A stretch of DNA of 64,000 nt from Myrmaecium sp. VS I D KN 1. Its lineage: Eukaryota > Ascomycota > Dothideomycetes > Valsariales > Valsariaceae. Below are positions 23,931 through 34,852 of the stretch, piece by piece. Under the pieces are notes generated by a model. It saw only the letters and a program-made list of their open reading frames with translations. It had not been told where the DNA came from and searched no databases. Location: NCBI GenBank assembly GCA_019775845.1, contig JADQAV010000022.1, positions 324,830-388,829 on the forward strand. Reading direction: 5' to 3'. The position numbers and the translations under genes are program-made. Position 1 is the first letter of the stretch; each line of letters begins with the position of its first letter.

Positions 23931-25580
23931 ATGACCGGAAACATTGAGAACTCCACATACTTCACAGAGAGAAAAGCCAAAGGCCAACTCATAGTGAGAG
24001 GTTGAGCTCTCCACACTTCCTCGCCTGCTCTGCTGCTGACCAGTCTCACAGATGCCCCGAAGTTTGACCTCGAGTCCTATATCGCAAACTATGCCGGTTC
24101 GAATGGTCTCAATTCCTACTGTCTCAAGCCAACGTTGTTAACATGGGTTTCTAGGCTATACGCGACTCGCACGGCTTACGCATATTGGTACAACTTCGAC
24201 GTTCCTTGCAGTAGACGCATTACACCTGGCAATCCGGGAAGCGAAACAAGGCAAGAATGTCACGGCATATTTGGAGCTCTGCGATATCCTCCATGGAATC
24301 AACCCGGGCGATCCCGAGGGCAATCCGGACTTGAGTTGGGTTGATCGGAAGACAAGAACTCTGAAGGCGGAGGCGGAGAAATTGGAGAGCGAGCTGAAGA
24401 CCTACAAAAATAACTTGATCAAAGAAAGCATCAGAGTATGTCAACCCTTCCCCATCCATTACAGTCAAGTTGGGTGCTTATACGTCCCCCCTCCTGTGTA
24501 GATGGGACATGAGGACCTCGGACAATTCTACTACGAAACCGGTGACTTCAGCAACTCCTACAAATCCTACCATAAGATGCGCGACTACTGTACGAGTGCG
24601 AAACACGTTGCCGACATGAACCTGCGGGCTGCCATGGTCAATATCGCTCAAAGGAACTGGATGGGCCTTCAATCGAGCCTGGTGAAGATCGAAGCTCAGG
24701 CTATGAAGAATGACGACAGGCAGCAGCTTATGCCCATCACATTTGCCTTGTCAGGCCTTGCCAACATGAGCATTGGAAACTATGCCGAAGCAGCCAGCGC
24801 GTTTCTGCGCGTGGATCCATCGTACATAGCACTGGAGCCAGCTGGGAAGATTCAATTCCAAAAGGAAGTGCTCACAGCTAATGACATTGCCGTGTACGGC
24901 GGCCTATGTGCTCTTGCGTCCATGGACCGCGGTGAGCTTCAGAGGCGCGTGCTGGAAAACAATGTATTCAGACAGTTTTTAGAACTTGAACCGCACATCC
25001 GTCGGGCGATCTCGCTTTTCTGCAGCAGCAAATACACCGCATGTCTAGACATACTCGAGGCGTATCGTGCCGACTACCTGCTCGACATATACCTCCAGCC
25101 ACGGCTCGTCGACCTATACTCCCGCGTCAGAAGCAAGAGTATTGTTCAGTATTTCATACCATTCAGCTGCGTGTCGTTGGATGATATGGCCAAGGCATTC
25201 CCGAACACAGCTGGCGATTTAAGTATCGAGGATGAGCTGGTCAAAATGATTCAAGATGGCAAGCTTAATGCTAGGATTGATCTTGTAGACAGGGTGAGTT
25301 GCTTTTCGTGGAAGGAATTACCAAGGCTGATTATTGATAATCCTCTTAGTTACTTATCGCTCCCACGGTTAACCCTCGTCATGAAGTCCATTACAATGCC
25401 CTCAGGATGGCTCAGGATTATGAACACGCGTTAAAAGTTCGATTGATGAGACTCAGTATGCAGTATGCAGGGCTCGAGATTAAGGCGCCAAAGCAGCATC
25501 AACACAACTTCCAGGAAAGCGACGTTTTTGGAAGCTCGGCACTGGATCCAAGGAAGAGCGGGGCCATGAGGCTTGGTTGA
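23931..25580 (+). CDS. csnA: COP9 signalosome subunit 1
   Basis: Five exons, 23931-24000, 24052-24096, 24155-24435, 24502-25293 and 25350-25580, give 472 residues, near the roughly 500 of Aspergillus CsnA. The conserved start DAPKFDLESYIANYAG appears across exon 2 and leads into YTRLARLTHIGTTSTFL. YKNNLIKESIRMGHEDLGQF spans intron 3. TPR/PCI-type helices follow. The PCI domain covers about residues 287-410 (RADYLLDIYLQPRLVDLY, SIVQYFIPFSCVSLDDMAKA), and a C-terminal helix holds MAQDYEHALKVRLMRLSMQ. By family knowledge the complex removes Nedd8 from cullins and controls fungal development. Introns 1 and 2 need the unusual donors GTTGAG and GTTCGA, although frame and family sequence across both junctions are good. 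The start codon at 23931 (MTGNIEN) is the least certain part. Confidence 0.92.
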
Positions 25581-27067
25581 TGAGGGAGATACTGTCAGGA
25601 AATCTCTGAAGAGACGACGATTTTACGGTTGTCATGATATTCACGGGCATTGGCGATGGCGTTTGGGACATGGAAAAGAGCTGCGTGTGCACATTCGGGA
25701 TTTCCTGAAGTGGACTGCTGATAAACTATAGTTCAACGGGCATGCGACCACAGCACTGCGGAACGCTGTAGTGGGGAAGGCTCGGATGGACACCGTTGAC
25801 TAAAGTCGCTCGGTGACATTTAGCCTGGTGAAGTATATACCCTTTAATGCACATCTTTTCTATCGTTGCATGTCTGGCATTCATCTAGGAGCTGGATTTG
25901 ATTTGCTAAATGTACTGCCGTCAGCTATGTTAGAGATGTCGGAGTTCGTATCTCCTTCAAATCGAGTTTCATTTCTTTGCAACTGCATCGGCTGATTGGT
26001 TCGTCCAAGAACGTCCAATTTATTCGGGGAGCTTTTATTTATCAGTAACCGGAGAACTCGCCGCCCGTTCAGGTTCACCTTGATCGCAAAATTATCATCA
26101 AAGCCTTGACGTGGATGGGTAGCAACATGGACACTCTCAAGACGTGTATCAAGGTTTCATGTCGCATGATTTCGCTGTTGATCAATCGTTCGACCCAAGG
26201 TGCAAGAAAAGATGGAGGTGCGTCGGATGTTCAAGCTTTGAGGCCGGTTTCCTTGGTCTTGAGATGATCGGCATTGCTGCACTATGGTCACGACGAAGAA
26301 TGTGCTGCAGATGTTGTAGGACCGAGGGGTTGCTACCAGCATCTACCTGCCTTATGATGTCTTCCCCTCACTTGACGCAAGGTCATGTCGCACTGGGCTG
26401 TCCGGAAGAAGTGGTGCCTCCTACGGAGCGTGGGATGTAGCCAACAACGGCCGTTTGGTGGAACTCCGATGCGGACGAAGCCGCTTCCTCTTTTTCGTGG
26501 GTTGCTGCATCAAAGCATTGATTTACGAAGGCAATGAAGGGTTTCGGCATGCCTTAAGACGGGATTGATCGCACAAGGTACGCTGGAGATACAACAACTC
26601 ACACATCAGGTCGGTCTCTGCACTCGACCATACGCCCATATACCAAGCGAGAGAAACAATGGCTGAAGGGTTGATCTTCGCTTGAGTTCGTTGTGGTCGA
26701 CTTGATGATCGAATGGCAGTTGGGCGCTCCCGCTCCGTTGCCCGCCCACTATCCCCTCAAGCTCAAAGGCCCCGTGCATGATGCAGGGTCGATCAAGCCT
26801 CCTCAAGAGACGCGATGATTTTACTACCCCTAGCTTATGGACCAGGAATTATGATCCTCGTCCCGGACAGCAGGTATCAGAACAACCTGGTAGCCTTGTT
26901 CGATAACTCGTCACCATCTCTCCGCATTCGAGAGTAGCTTCAAAACTTCCTTATACACCCATCTATGGCACCCCTCCTACCCACTCTGGAATTTATCATC
27001 CCGATCTTCAGGGCTCCAGCAGACTCGGGGGCTTGTCCAGTGGGAAGCTGTCCAGGGCACACCAGGC
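25581..27067. other. Intergenic; nothing recognised
   Basis: This 1.5-kb stretch of ordinary composition lies between two plus-strand genes. Short open frames here (for example near 26144-26440) show no family features, low-complexity protein signature or splice structure that I trust. Confidence 0.45.
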
Positions 27068-29598
27068 ATGCCAAGCTCCAAAAAGCCTATCCAGGTGAAA
27101 CGCTGGGATGGCAAGGCTAGGCTCACAAGTCTCTGGGATGCTCTTCATAGGGTGAGTGCTGATATTATCACCCTCATCACTGTCTGCTAACCGCATTGTC
27201 TTCCAGGACCATGAGCTATGGTTTGACCAGGGGGATTGCCTGGTGTACCTGTTTGCTAAGGGGCGTTCTAGACGAATGAGTTCTTTCAGGATCCCGTACA
27301 ACGTCTTGAAAAGGAGAGACTACAGCTCGATGTTCGAGATGGGATTCGCGCAGCTCGCACATCCAGAACACTGCAAGTTATCCGAAGCTTGTGCACTATA
27401 CCTGCCAGCTCCGGCCCATTTGATTCATGCGGACGCTTTTCAGTGGCATTTGACTACGCGTAATTTCTTCGCCTTTCTTATCGATAAGCCCGTCGTCGGG
27501 GCCCACCTTGGGGAAGCTCTGGTTCATCTACAGGAACGACTACATGTTTTTGGCGCCCACAAAGAACAAAATGTGCGGGACATGCTCATGTATCTGGACC
27601 GTATGGGATACCTGAACCACGCCCATTGCTCGGATCACGCCCTGGCTGTCTTATATTTCGCCGAGCACTACCGTATCAGCGAGCTTTGGATTAACGCATT
27701 TGTGCATTGCGTAGGCATGAGCGAGAGTCTCCCCGAGAGTGCGGAATATGAGGTGCGCCCGCCTCTTGTGGCTTTGAGAGCACGGGGCCGTTTACTGACA
27801 GGCTCAGCCCGTTCGAGCGGCGACGAAGGCTCTCATAACCCGATCCTACCTGGAGATGGACTCCCGCGTTACTCGCGCTATGCTAGCCCTCGAAGACTTC
27901 CTGGACGACGATGTCTCTAGCGTGCATCTAGGTCTCGGTCATGGTGCTCAAACGCATCTGGATCAGTTCAGGTCGTTCCTCCGCTCGTTCTACTTACAAG
28001 TGTTTGGCTGGTGGCCTCCAAGAAGCTTGAGGTTCTGCCGTAGCCAATATCAGCGTATGTATCTTGACTTCCGCAAACTGTACGACTACCTCGTAGACAA
28101 CGAGAGTTCTCACTCGATGTACAATCAGAGGCTAGCGGAAGGAGGCCTCTGCGTGTTACAAAACGTCTGGGCCTTTGATAGTCAGCATGGCTATCTATCA
28201 ATGGCCAGGCCTTTGCCGCTGCTTCCACGCCTTCCATACTTGCTCCAGCGCAGCTACTCCGAACGCGCGCGCGCTCGATTGAAGATGCCATCAGGCCATT
28301 CCAGGCACAGTCTGGAACGGATACGGAAGAACCACGCTGCTCTCGCTGCTGCCACCAACTTCCAGGATCAGCACGTCTACCGAGGCGAGTTGGTCGCTGC
28401 GTATCGAGAGTTCGAGAAGAAGTCCAGCGAGGCTCTCGAAGACACCGTCGCCACGATCGAGTTTCGAAAGGTCCGCTGGATTCTGATCTACGCCATGCTG
28501 CAGACGCTCTCTTCGATCGTGCGAGCACCGGACGAAGTGCGTGACGTGGACGCGGCTAACTATCCTCTTTGCTGCCGCATCCCCGCCAGCATGCCCTGGT
28601 CTCCTGGCTTAAAGGACCTCAAGGACCCGAAACCCCATCGGACACTCAGTAGACGTGTCACCTTCCAAGTGGAGCCTCCCGATTCCCCGACGATAACCAT
28701 TCATCCGGACTGTGAAGTTCTCTTCCCGGACCCAACCGCGCGGCCCAACCTCTTTTCACAACGTCAGCGCACTGTAAGTCTCCCTACGAGCGTCTTCTCC
28801 ACCGCAACCAGAGCAGCAACCCCCTTATCTCAACCGACCTTCCGCCGGACCTTCTCCTTCTCCGCCTTCGACCTGAGCAAGCGATGGGACAGTCTCCGTC
28901 GCAAGACCGGCCGGCCCAGTCACCCCACCGCCACCCTCTCCCGCAGCGCCAGCGACCGCCACACGCGGAGCCGCAGCATCGGACTCACCAGAAGCCGCTC
29001 CCTCTGCTCGCCCGCCGCTCCTCCCGCAGACCCGACGACATCCGCGCTCGACCGTCTCCCTCGACCCGTCGCCATCGCGCTGGGCCAGCGGACACGGAAC
29101 GCAGCCAGCCGGGCCCCCTTCCCCTCGCGATGGCGCAGAGCGACATCCGCGCCGCTGCTGCTGCCCCCGCTCGACACCAGCGGCATGCTCATCGCCCCGG
29201 AGCAGCGGGAGCGGGATCGGGCGGCCGGGGGGGTGGCGGGCCCGGTCTCGCCGCGCGAGGTGAAGAAGAAGAAGAAGAAGAAGAAGCAGGCACCGCACGT
29301 GCTGTGGTTGGAGAAGAAGGAGGATGGTCAGGAGGAGGCGGAGAGGGGAGGCGAGTGGACGTGGGAGAAGGAGGTCGATGCCGGACGGCGGATGAGGTCG
29401 ATGCGCCCTTCGTCGCCCTCCTCCTCCTCTTCCTCCTCCTCCTCCTCCTCGCAGCCGTCGAGTCCGGAGAACGGCGGCGGCGGCTGGAATGCGCCGAGCC
29501 GGTCGAGCAGCCGATGCACCACGCCTGGCGGTGTATGGGGCGCGCAGGCTGTGGGTGTGGACGGGATGGGTGGGGGAGCACATGCACGTCGAGAGTAG
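27068..29598 (+). CDS. DUF8004-type fungal protein of unknown function
   Basis: Three exons, 27068-27151, 27207-27752 and 27808-29598, give 806 residues. The start KKPIQVKRWDGKARLTSLWD joins across intron 1 to DHELWFDQGDCLVYLF, and this order (R-W-dG..W..L..d.ELWf..GDc.V.l) matches a large family of mould proteins I know as DUF8004. Further family marks are FQWHLTTRNFFAFLIDKPVV, LHLQERL-like HLQERLHVFG, WINAFVHCVGM, and RSYLEMDSRVTRAMLALEDF after intron 2 (GTGCGC..CTCAG), followed by YLQVFGWWPP and LYDYLVDNESS. The C-terminal 300 residues are disordered, Ser/Arg-rich, and contain a run of nine Lys and a run of Ser. No catalytic motif, signal peptide or membrane segment is apparent. The role is unknown; some relatives sit near secondary-metabolism or signalling genes, but nothing here supports that. 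The family number is from memory. Confidence 0.82.
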
Positions 29599-30088
29599 GA
29601 GTAACTCGGTTTTAAGCAGTCTTTCCAATACTTGATTCTTTTGTTTTCTCTTCGTCATCAATCATCAACAGGAAGACAGCCTGCGAGCGTGCCGTACGAG
29701 TTCCCCCTTGTCTTCGCCCTTTCCAGTCCCCACATGATAGCCATGATGCCAGCAACAGCAACAATAGCAACGAGAACGGAGACGAGGAACGAGCAACGAT
29801 GAGATGAGATGCCGACGACGTTATCATTGTTGTGGATGCGCTCCCCAGCACACCTGCCTATCCTCTCACACCGGGGGCAGCAAAGAAGTAAAACGTAGAG
29901 AGAAAAAAAAAAGAAAAAAAATAAACGCGCCTAAACTCCATCCTTTCCCTTCCATACCCTTCCCTTCCCACCACATATCACACCCGTTTCACAACCAACC
30001 CCCTAAAATCTCGTACACACACATACACAAACCCAAACCTAAACCCGTCAAGCCCGCTCCCCGCTCCCCGCTCCCCGCTCTCCAGAGC
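29599..30088. other. Convergent 3' ends, no gene
   Basis: The gap lies between the plus-strand DUF8004 gene and the minus-strand SAP gene. Purine-rich runs occur at 29890-29925, then CT/CA-rich DNA with imperfect CCCTTCC and CCCGCTC repeats (30055-30080). Both polyadenylation regions should be here. Confidence 0.5.
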
Positions 30089-31126
30089 TCAAGCAGACGC
30101 AGCAGGCGCCTGCTGCGTCGCGAACCGCGCCTTGCGCGCCTCCGCCTTCTTCCGATCCTCCTCCGTCATCCACGAGCCCGGCGCGGCCGCCGGCTTCGCG
30201 GTCGCGTTCGCACGAGCCGGGCGCGCAGACGCATTACCACCGCCATTGTTACCGCCTCCCCGCTTACGATCCCTCCCGGCACCACCCTTCCGACCAGCAG
30301 CAGGCGCAGCACCACCCCTTCTCTTCTGCTCGCCGCCACGGCGCCCGCCCTCGTCGCCCGCCTCGCGGCCACGCTTCCGGCCGTGCTCGGGGAGGGCCTC
30401 GTTCAAGCCGGCGGGGACGGCGGGGGCGGCGTCGGCGCCGCTGCCGCTGGTCTCCTTGAAGCGCTGCAGCCGGGCGAGTTTCTTCTGGGCTTCCTCTGCG
30501 GCGGCCGCGGCATCGTCGCCCTCGGCGGCGGCGGCGCCGAGGTTGAAGCGCTTCGCGCGCGCCTTGCGCTTCTCGAGCTCCTCTTCCACCGACAGCGGCT
30601 TCAGGCCGCGGGTGTAGTCCGGCTTGGGCTGGGGTTCGGCCGGCTTCTCGGCCGGAGCGGCGGCGGCGGTGCCGTTGCCGTTGTCGGTGGCGGCTGGTTC
30701 CTTGACCGCGAGGTCGTGCGTCTTGGACGGGTCGATGTCGGCGACTTGGTTCGGGACGGCTTGCGGGTTCGCGGCCGGGCCCTGGCCACCGGCGGCGATG
30801 GCGGCGGCGGCGGGCTCCGAGGTCGCGGTTGCGGCCGCTACTTTCGCGTCCTCGGCCTTCGCCGCCGTGGTGGCTGTTGTTGTTGCTGTCGTCCCAGCGG
30901 CCGGCTCCTCATCCCAGTCGATCTCGTCCTCGGGCACGGCCGCGGTGGCGGCCGGGGCGGCAGGCGCAGGAGCAGTAGCAGCAGCCGTCTCCTTGGCCTT
31001 CTTCTTGTTGTTATCGTCCTCCTGCAGGCGCGCGACCATCTCGGCCTTCTTGCCGTTGTGCGGGAGCGAGCGCTGCTTCAGCAGGGCCTCGAGCTCCGCG
31101 TTCTTCATCTTGGCGTAGTCCGTCAT
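30089..31126 (-). CDS. THO1: SAP-domain nuclear RNA-export protein, Tho1 type
   Basis: A single exon on the minus strand encodes 345 residues. The N-terminus TDYAKMKNAELEALLKQR, then SLPHNGKKAEMVARLQ, is a SAP domain (residues about 4-38), a helix-turn-helix that binds nucleic acid. A long Ala/Pro-rich acidic linker follows, with DEIDWDEEP near residue 105. Then come a KPDYTRGLKPLSVEEELEKRKARAKRF-like helix (about 190-220), a similar second helix, and a basic Arg/Gly-rich stretch with KRGREAGDEGGRRGG. SAP domain, helical middle and RG-rich end in this order are typical of fungal Tho1/CIP29-type proteins, which bind nascent transcripts and help assemble export-competent mRNPs. The Arg/Gly section suggests direct RNA binding. 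Symbol by family similarity only. Confidence 0.82.
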   Translation of the reverse strand: MTDYAKMKNAELEALLKQRSLPHNGKKAEMVARLQEDDNNKKKAKETAAATAPAPAAPAATAAVPEDEIDWDEEPAAGTTATTTATTAAKAEDAKVAAATATSEPAAAAIAAGGQGPAANPQAVPNQVADIDPSKTHDLAVKEPAATDNGNGTAAAAPAEKPAEPQPKPDYTRGLKPLSVEEELEKRKARAKRFNLGAAAAEGDDAAAAAEEAQKKLARLQRFKETSGSGADAAPAVPAGLNEALPEHGRKRGREAGDEGGRRGGEQKRRGGAAPAAGRKGGAGRDRKRGGGNNGGGNASARPARANATAKPAAAPGSWMTEEDRKKAEARKARFATQQAPAASA

Positions 31127-31955
31127 TGTGGCGATGTGATAGTAGAAGAGAGGGAGAGTGTGTGTATAGGTTACGATGGTGTCGTGTGTGTCCGTGTATA
31201 TATGGGACGAAGAGAGACGCGAACGGTTGCGCGATGCTCGTTGGGAGGAATGTGACGAGGAGACGGGATGACGAGATGCGCGGTGGTCAAGGGAAAGAGA
31301 TCGAGGGTATCTCTTAAGATCTCTTCGCAGCCGGCAAGCAGTGAAATCCGGTTGTCAACGTCGAGGGCTGAGGAAAATGGCGACGATTCGATAAAGGAGC
31401 TCCGACGATAGACAAAGGAAGAGAGGGATGGGGAACGCGTGGAATGTTATTGAGGTCGACGGGGGTGTGGGTGGTGGTGTAGCTTGGACGGCAGAGCTCA
31501 GCTCAACGTCGCAGTAAGTTAGCGCCCGCGTGGCTTGGCATGAAGTCTGTTGTGGCTTGTCGGTGTGGCGCACGTTCACAACAGAGTTCCGAAACCGTCC
31601 AACGGAGATGCACCGTTCGCACACGTTGCACGCCATTTATTCGTACATCACCAGGAAAAGCACCCAAGGTGGAGAGACGCGACAATAGGAGAAACAAACC
31701 TCACACCAAAAATGAGAAGAATAAAAACTCATCTAATATACAATTCCCCATTCGAGAGGAGGGGCAGGGGGTATATGCCATCAAGCATCGGAAAAACGAC
31801 ATACGCGAACCCTTCCTGCAGTCGCAATGACCCTATCTATCGCCTACTCCATACCGTAGCATACTCATTCAGAAGAAGTAATAGAAGAGAAAGCAGTCCC
31901 TCACAGTACACCCATCCCTTTTCCACCCCTTCTACCACCCATCTTCCAATGTATC
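31127..31955. other. Intergenic; promoter of the SAP-protein gene and 3' end of the Cys-rich gene
   Basis: Both neighbours are on the minus strand, so 31127-31400 is the promoter and leader of the SAP gene and 31840-31955 the 3' region of the next. GTGTGT-rich DNA lies at 31160-31200. No coding region is supported. Confidence 0.5.
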
Positions 31956-33931
31956 CTACCCCGCCCTCTTCCTCCCCTCCCCCTCCCTCTCCCGCAACCT
32001 CTCCCTCACCCTCCGCAAATCCCTCCCCTTCGTGCGCTCCAACACCTCTCGACACCGGAGACAGACGCGCAGCGCGCACCAGGCGCAGGTCCAGCGCTCC
32101 ACGCCGCCGGCCTCGTAGCACAGCGCGCAGTCGACGGGATGGACGGTGTTGTTGCTGCGGTGGAAGCGGCGGTGCGCCTGGTGGCAGTCGACGTGCACCG
32201 CGTTCAGGAAGGGCGCGTTCGTCTTGGGCGGTCGGGCGGCGTTGAGGGCGGTGGGGTAGAAAGTGGGGTTGATGCTGTCCTGGTTATTGGTGTTGTTGTT
32301 GGTGGTGTTGCCGCGGCTGGCGGCAGCAGCGGTCGCGGGTGTGATGATGGAAGGTCGGCGGGAGGGAGCTTCTGGGGACGAGGGGGAGGAGGAGGAGCGG
32401 GAAGGGGAGAAGGGGTCGTGGACGGCGGCTGTGGGTTGCGGGTTGAACGGATCGGAAGATACGCTCACGCCTGAGGGCGCTGAAGTGTGCAGCGTAGGTT
32501 TCTGCTCCGTGTCAGAATGAACACTCTCCCCTGATTTACCAATGAAGGGAAAGCAGAAAAAACCCACCGTGAACATCTCCAACCCTACCTCACTCTTCCC
32601 CCGCTGATGCAGCACCCTCCGATTCTCCTGCAGACCCAACACCGCACCAGGACCGCTCGCCTCCAACGGCGCCGAGGGCAGCGGCCAGTCCGCCCGCGCA
32701 GGCGCAGGCGCAGGCGCAGCAGCCGTCACCGACCCCCGCGCCGTCCCAACCAACGACGTCACCTTCGAGATGGCATTGAGATGATTCGTGAAGCCGGCGA
32801 GGTCCTGGCTGCTCGCCTCCCTGCTGATGACGGAGTCCGGCAGAGCAGCCGCATCCGCATCCGCGTCCACGTCCAAAGCGGTCGACGAGCTCCCGTGCAA
32901 GCAGCGCTCCTGCGAGGAACGGCCCCGGCGGTGGTGGCGGCGGAGGCGGCCCCATGACGAGGACGTGGAGGACGCGGAGGCGGAGGCGGTGGTGGTGGTG
33001 GCGGTGGTATCGGTGAGGAGGGCGGGGCGGGAGCGGTAGCGGCCGGACTCGCGCTTGTTGGTCGGCTTGGAGGGTTTGCCGCCCATGCTTGGTGTTGTTG
33101 TTGCTGTTGCTGCTGGAGGTGAGGGCGATGGTGCCGGGGGTGGGAGCGCTGGTAAGGGACGGTCTTTGAAGGCTAATGCTAATGCTGGTCCTGATTCTGA
33201 TGCTGATGGCGTTGGTGAAGCGGTGATCGTGGCGCCATCGCTGTCTGTCGATGAAAAGTCGACGTTGCCAGGCCTGCTGCTTCTCGATGCAGAGGGAGGA
33301 GGAACGACGACTGCTGCTGGGGCTGTTGCTGTTGCTGCTGGAGTGGAAAGAGGTACCGCTTGCGCTTTCGGATCCTGTTGTTGCTGCAGTCGCGTCTCGT
33401 TCACTGGAAGGTACCATGCATCAGCAAGCTGATCCCTTCACCTTCTGCTCACCACCGTATGTAGGTATATTATGTATGGAAGAGACGACAAACGGAAAGG
33501 GGAGGGTTCGTGCTCGAACACCTGCGTGCACCGCGACAGCAAATCAAATCAAATCAAGGGAAGACCAGAAAAAAGAACAGCGCACCTCTGAGCTGGAGCC
33601 CTACAACAACCACAACCGGCGGGGTGGCGGCGGAACCTGCACCGCGCGCGATCGCCGTCGTCGATCCGGGTACCTCGAAGGGTTTGGGTGGAGGAGGAGG
33701 TGGAGGAGGAGGTGGAGGAGGTGAAGGAGGAGGCGATGGCGGAGAAGCAGACGAAGGAAAAGAAAAAGGCTGAACGTCCGAGTCCGAAGGCGCTCTGGGT
33801 TCCGCGGTCCGGCAGTAGTCGTACCCGTCCAGGATGGCGCTGATAATGTCTCGCCGTTGCTTTTGGCTGTGCTGCTGCGGCTGCAGCGCCGCGGCGGCGG
33901 CGGCGGCCTGAGGCCGTACGACGTCGGTCAT
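31956..33931 (-). CDS. Uncharacterised protein with C-terminal Cys/His-rich (putative zinc) module
   Basis: My model has three exons on the minus strand, 33931-33586, 33403-32594 and 32530-31956, giving 576 residues. The first join (G|GTGCGC..TTCCAG|TG) yields GLQLRVNETRLQQQQ. The second intron (63 nt, GTGAGG..AATCAG) is in frame and may be optional. Most of the chain is disordered: a poly-Pro run near residue 75, Gln, Ala, Thr and Ser tracts. Near the N-terminus lies QKQRRDIISAILDGYDYCR. The only folded-looking part is the last 90 residues, with CHQAHRRFHRSNN, DCALCYEAG, WTCAWCALRVCLRCREVL: about seven Cys and several His spaced like a B-box or PHD-like zinc site. I recall similar C-termini in unnamed mould proteins (CxxC..W.C.WC.LR.C..C). 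Function unknown; a zinc-binding interaction module is inference. Confidence 0.72.
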
Positions 33932-34852
33932 TGTTTCGAACAGGCGGGCTGGAACCTCAGACGCGTAATAATATAGGAGGGGAGATAAAAATAAACCGCA
34001 AGACCTCCCTTTTTTCTGCTTTTCTTCCCTATTTCCACGTCAATATATAAGATGCGTTACGCTGTGAAAGGGATGTAGATAGTAGAAGGGAGGGATAGCC
34101 CGGCATCGAACCTGCGCGATGATGAGGTGGTGCAGGTTGGTGTTTTGCTGTCCCCCGCTCCGGTCGGACATTCCACGCAACAAAAGAAAGAAATAAAGAA
34201 AAAGAAAACTCCCGGTCAACATCGCGCGCTCGGATTCCGATGCCCAGATGAAAGGAAGGGGAAAAGGTACTAGTAGGTATGCGTCAGGCGGCATCTCAAC
34301 CTCATCTCATCTCATTACGTCCTCCACATTACCGCATACCACACGGTGGTGTATCTGCGTCCCTGCCCGCATTATGAGTCTATTAAGTCCTTCGCCTCAT
34401 CACAAATCAAGAGCAAAAGGAAAGAACAGGGAACATGGTCCATCCCGCCATGAGCCATCTTTCGCGTAACCCCAAGACAAAAGGTGGAACAGAAATGAAG
34501 AACGCCGGCCGACCCAGGAAAACAACAGCGCGCGGGAAAGGATGATTGAATGAGATGAGAGAGGAAGGGGGGTCTCCATGCTCTTTCTTTTCCTTCATCA
34601 TTACCTCCTTCTTCTTCCTCTTTTTTCGTCTTCCTCCCCAGACGGAACAGTACTCGACTCGATCGCTGATGCGCCGCGAAATCTCCTTCTGCCTCGTCTT
34701 TTCCGATGACCAGTTTTTGTCCAAGGCAAGCCAGAGCCTCCGGACAACATGCGAAAAAAAAAGGCACCGCAGCCTTCCCGCATCGAGAAAACCTCGTGCA
34801 TCTCCTACCAACTCAAGTCGATACGCGCACGATCCACAATCGTGGGTATCAA
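33932..34852. other. Intergenic, nothing recognised
   Basis: This 920-bp gap lies between two minus-strand genes. It includes the promoter of the Cys-rich gene (A/G-rich, 33960-34030) and the presumed 3' end of the DUF7729 gene. Open frames at 34372-34904 lack family features. Confidence 0.45.

Noticed and set aside
29804-31255. 483-residue open frame on the plus strand opposite the SAP-protein gene
   Set aside because: Arg/Leu/Gly-rich antisense frame with no family marks; the minus-strand frame has a clear SAP domain.
34100-34125. Minus-strand GGTTCGATGCC resembling a tRNA T-arm
   Set aside because: The flanking bases do not form a five-pair T stem and no A box or acceptor stem is found. 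Similar TTCGA motifs near 24095, 18897 and 58131 also failed. No tRNA or 5S rRNA was recognised in the window.
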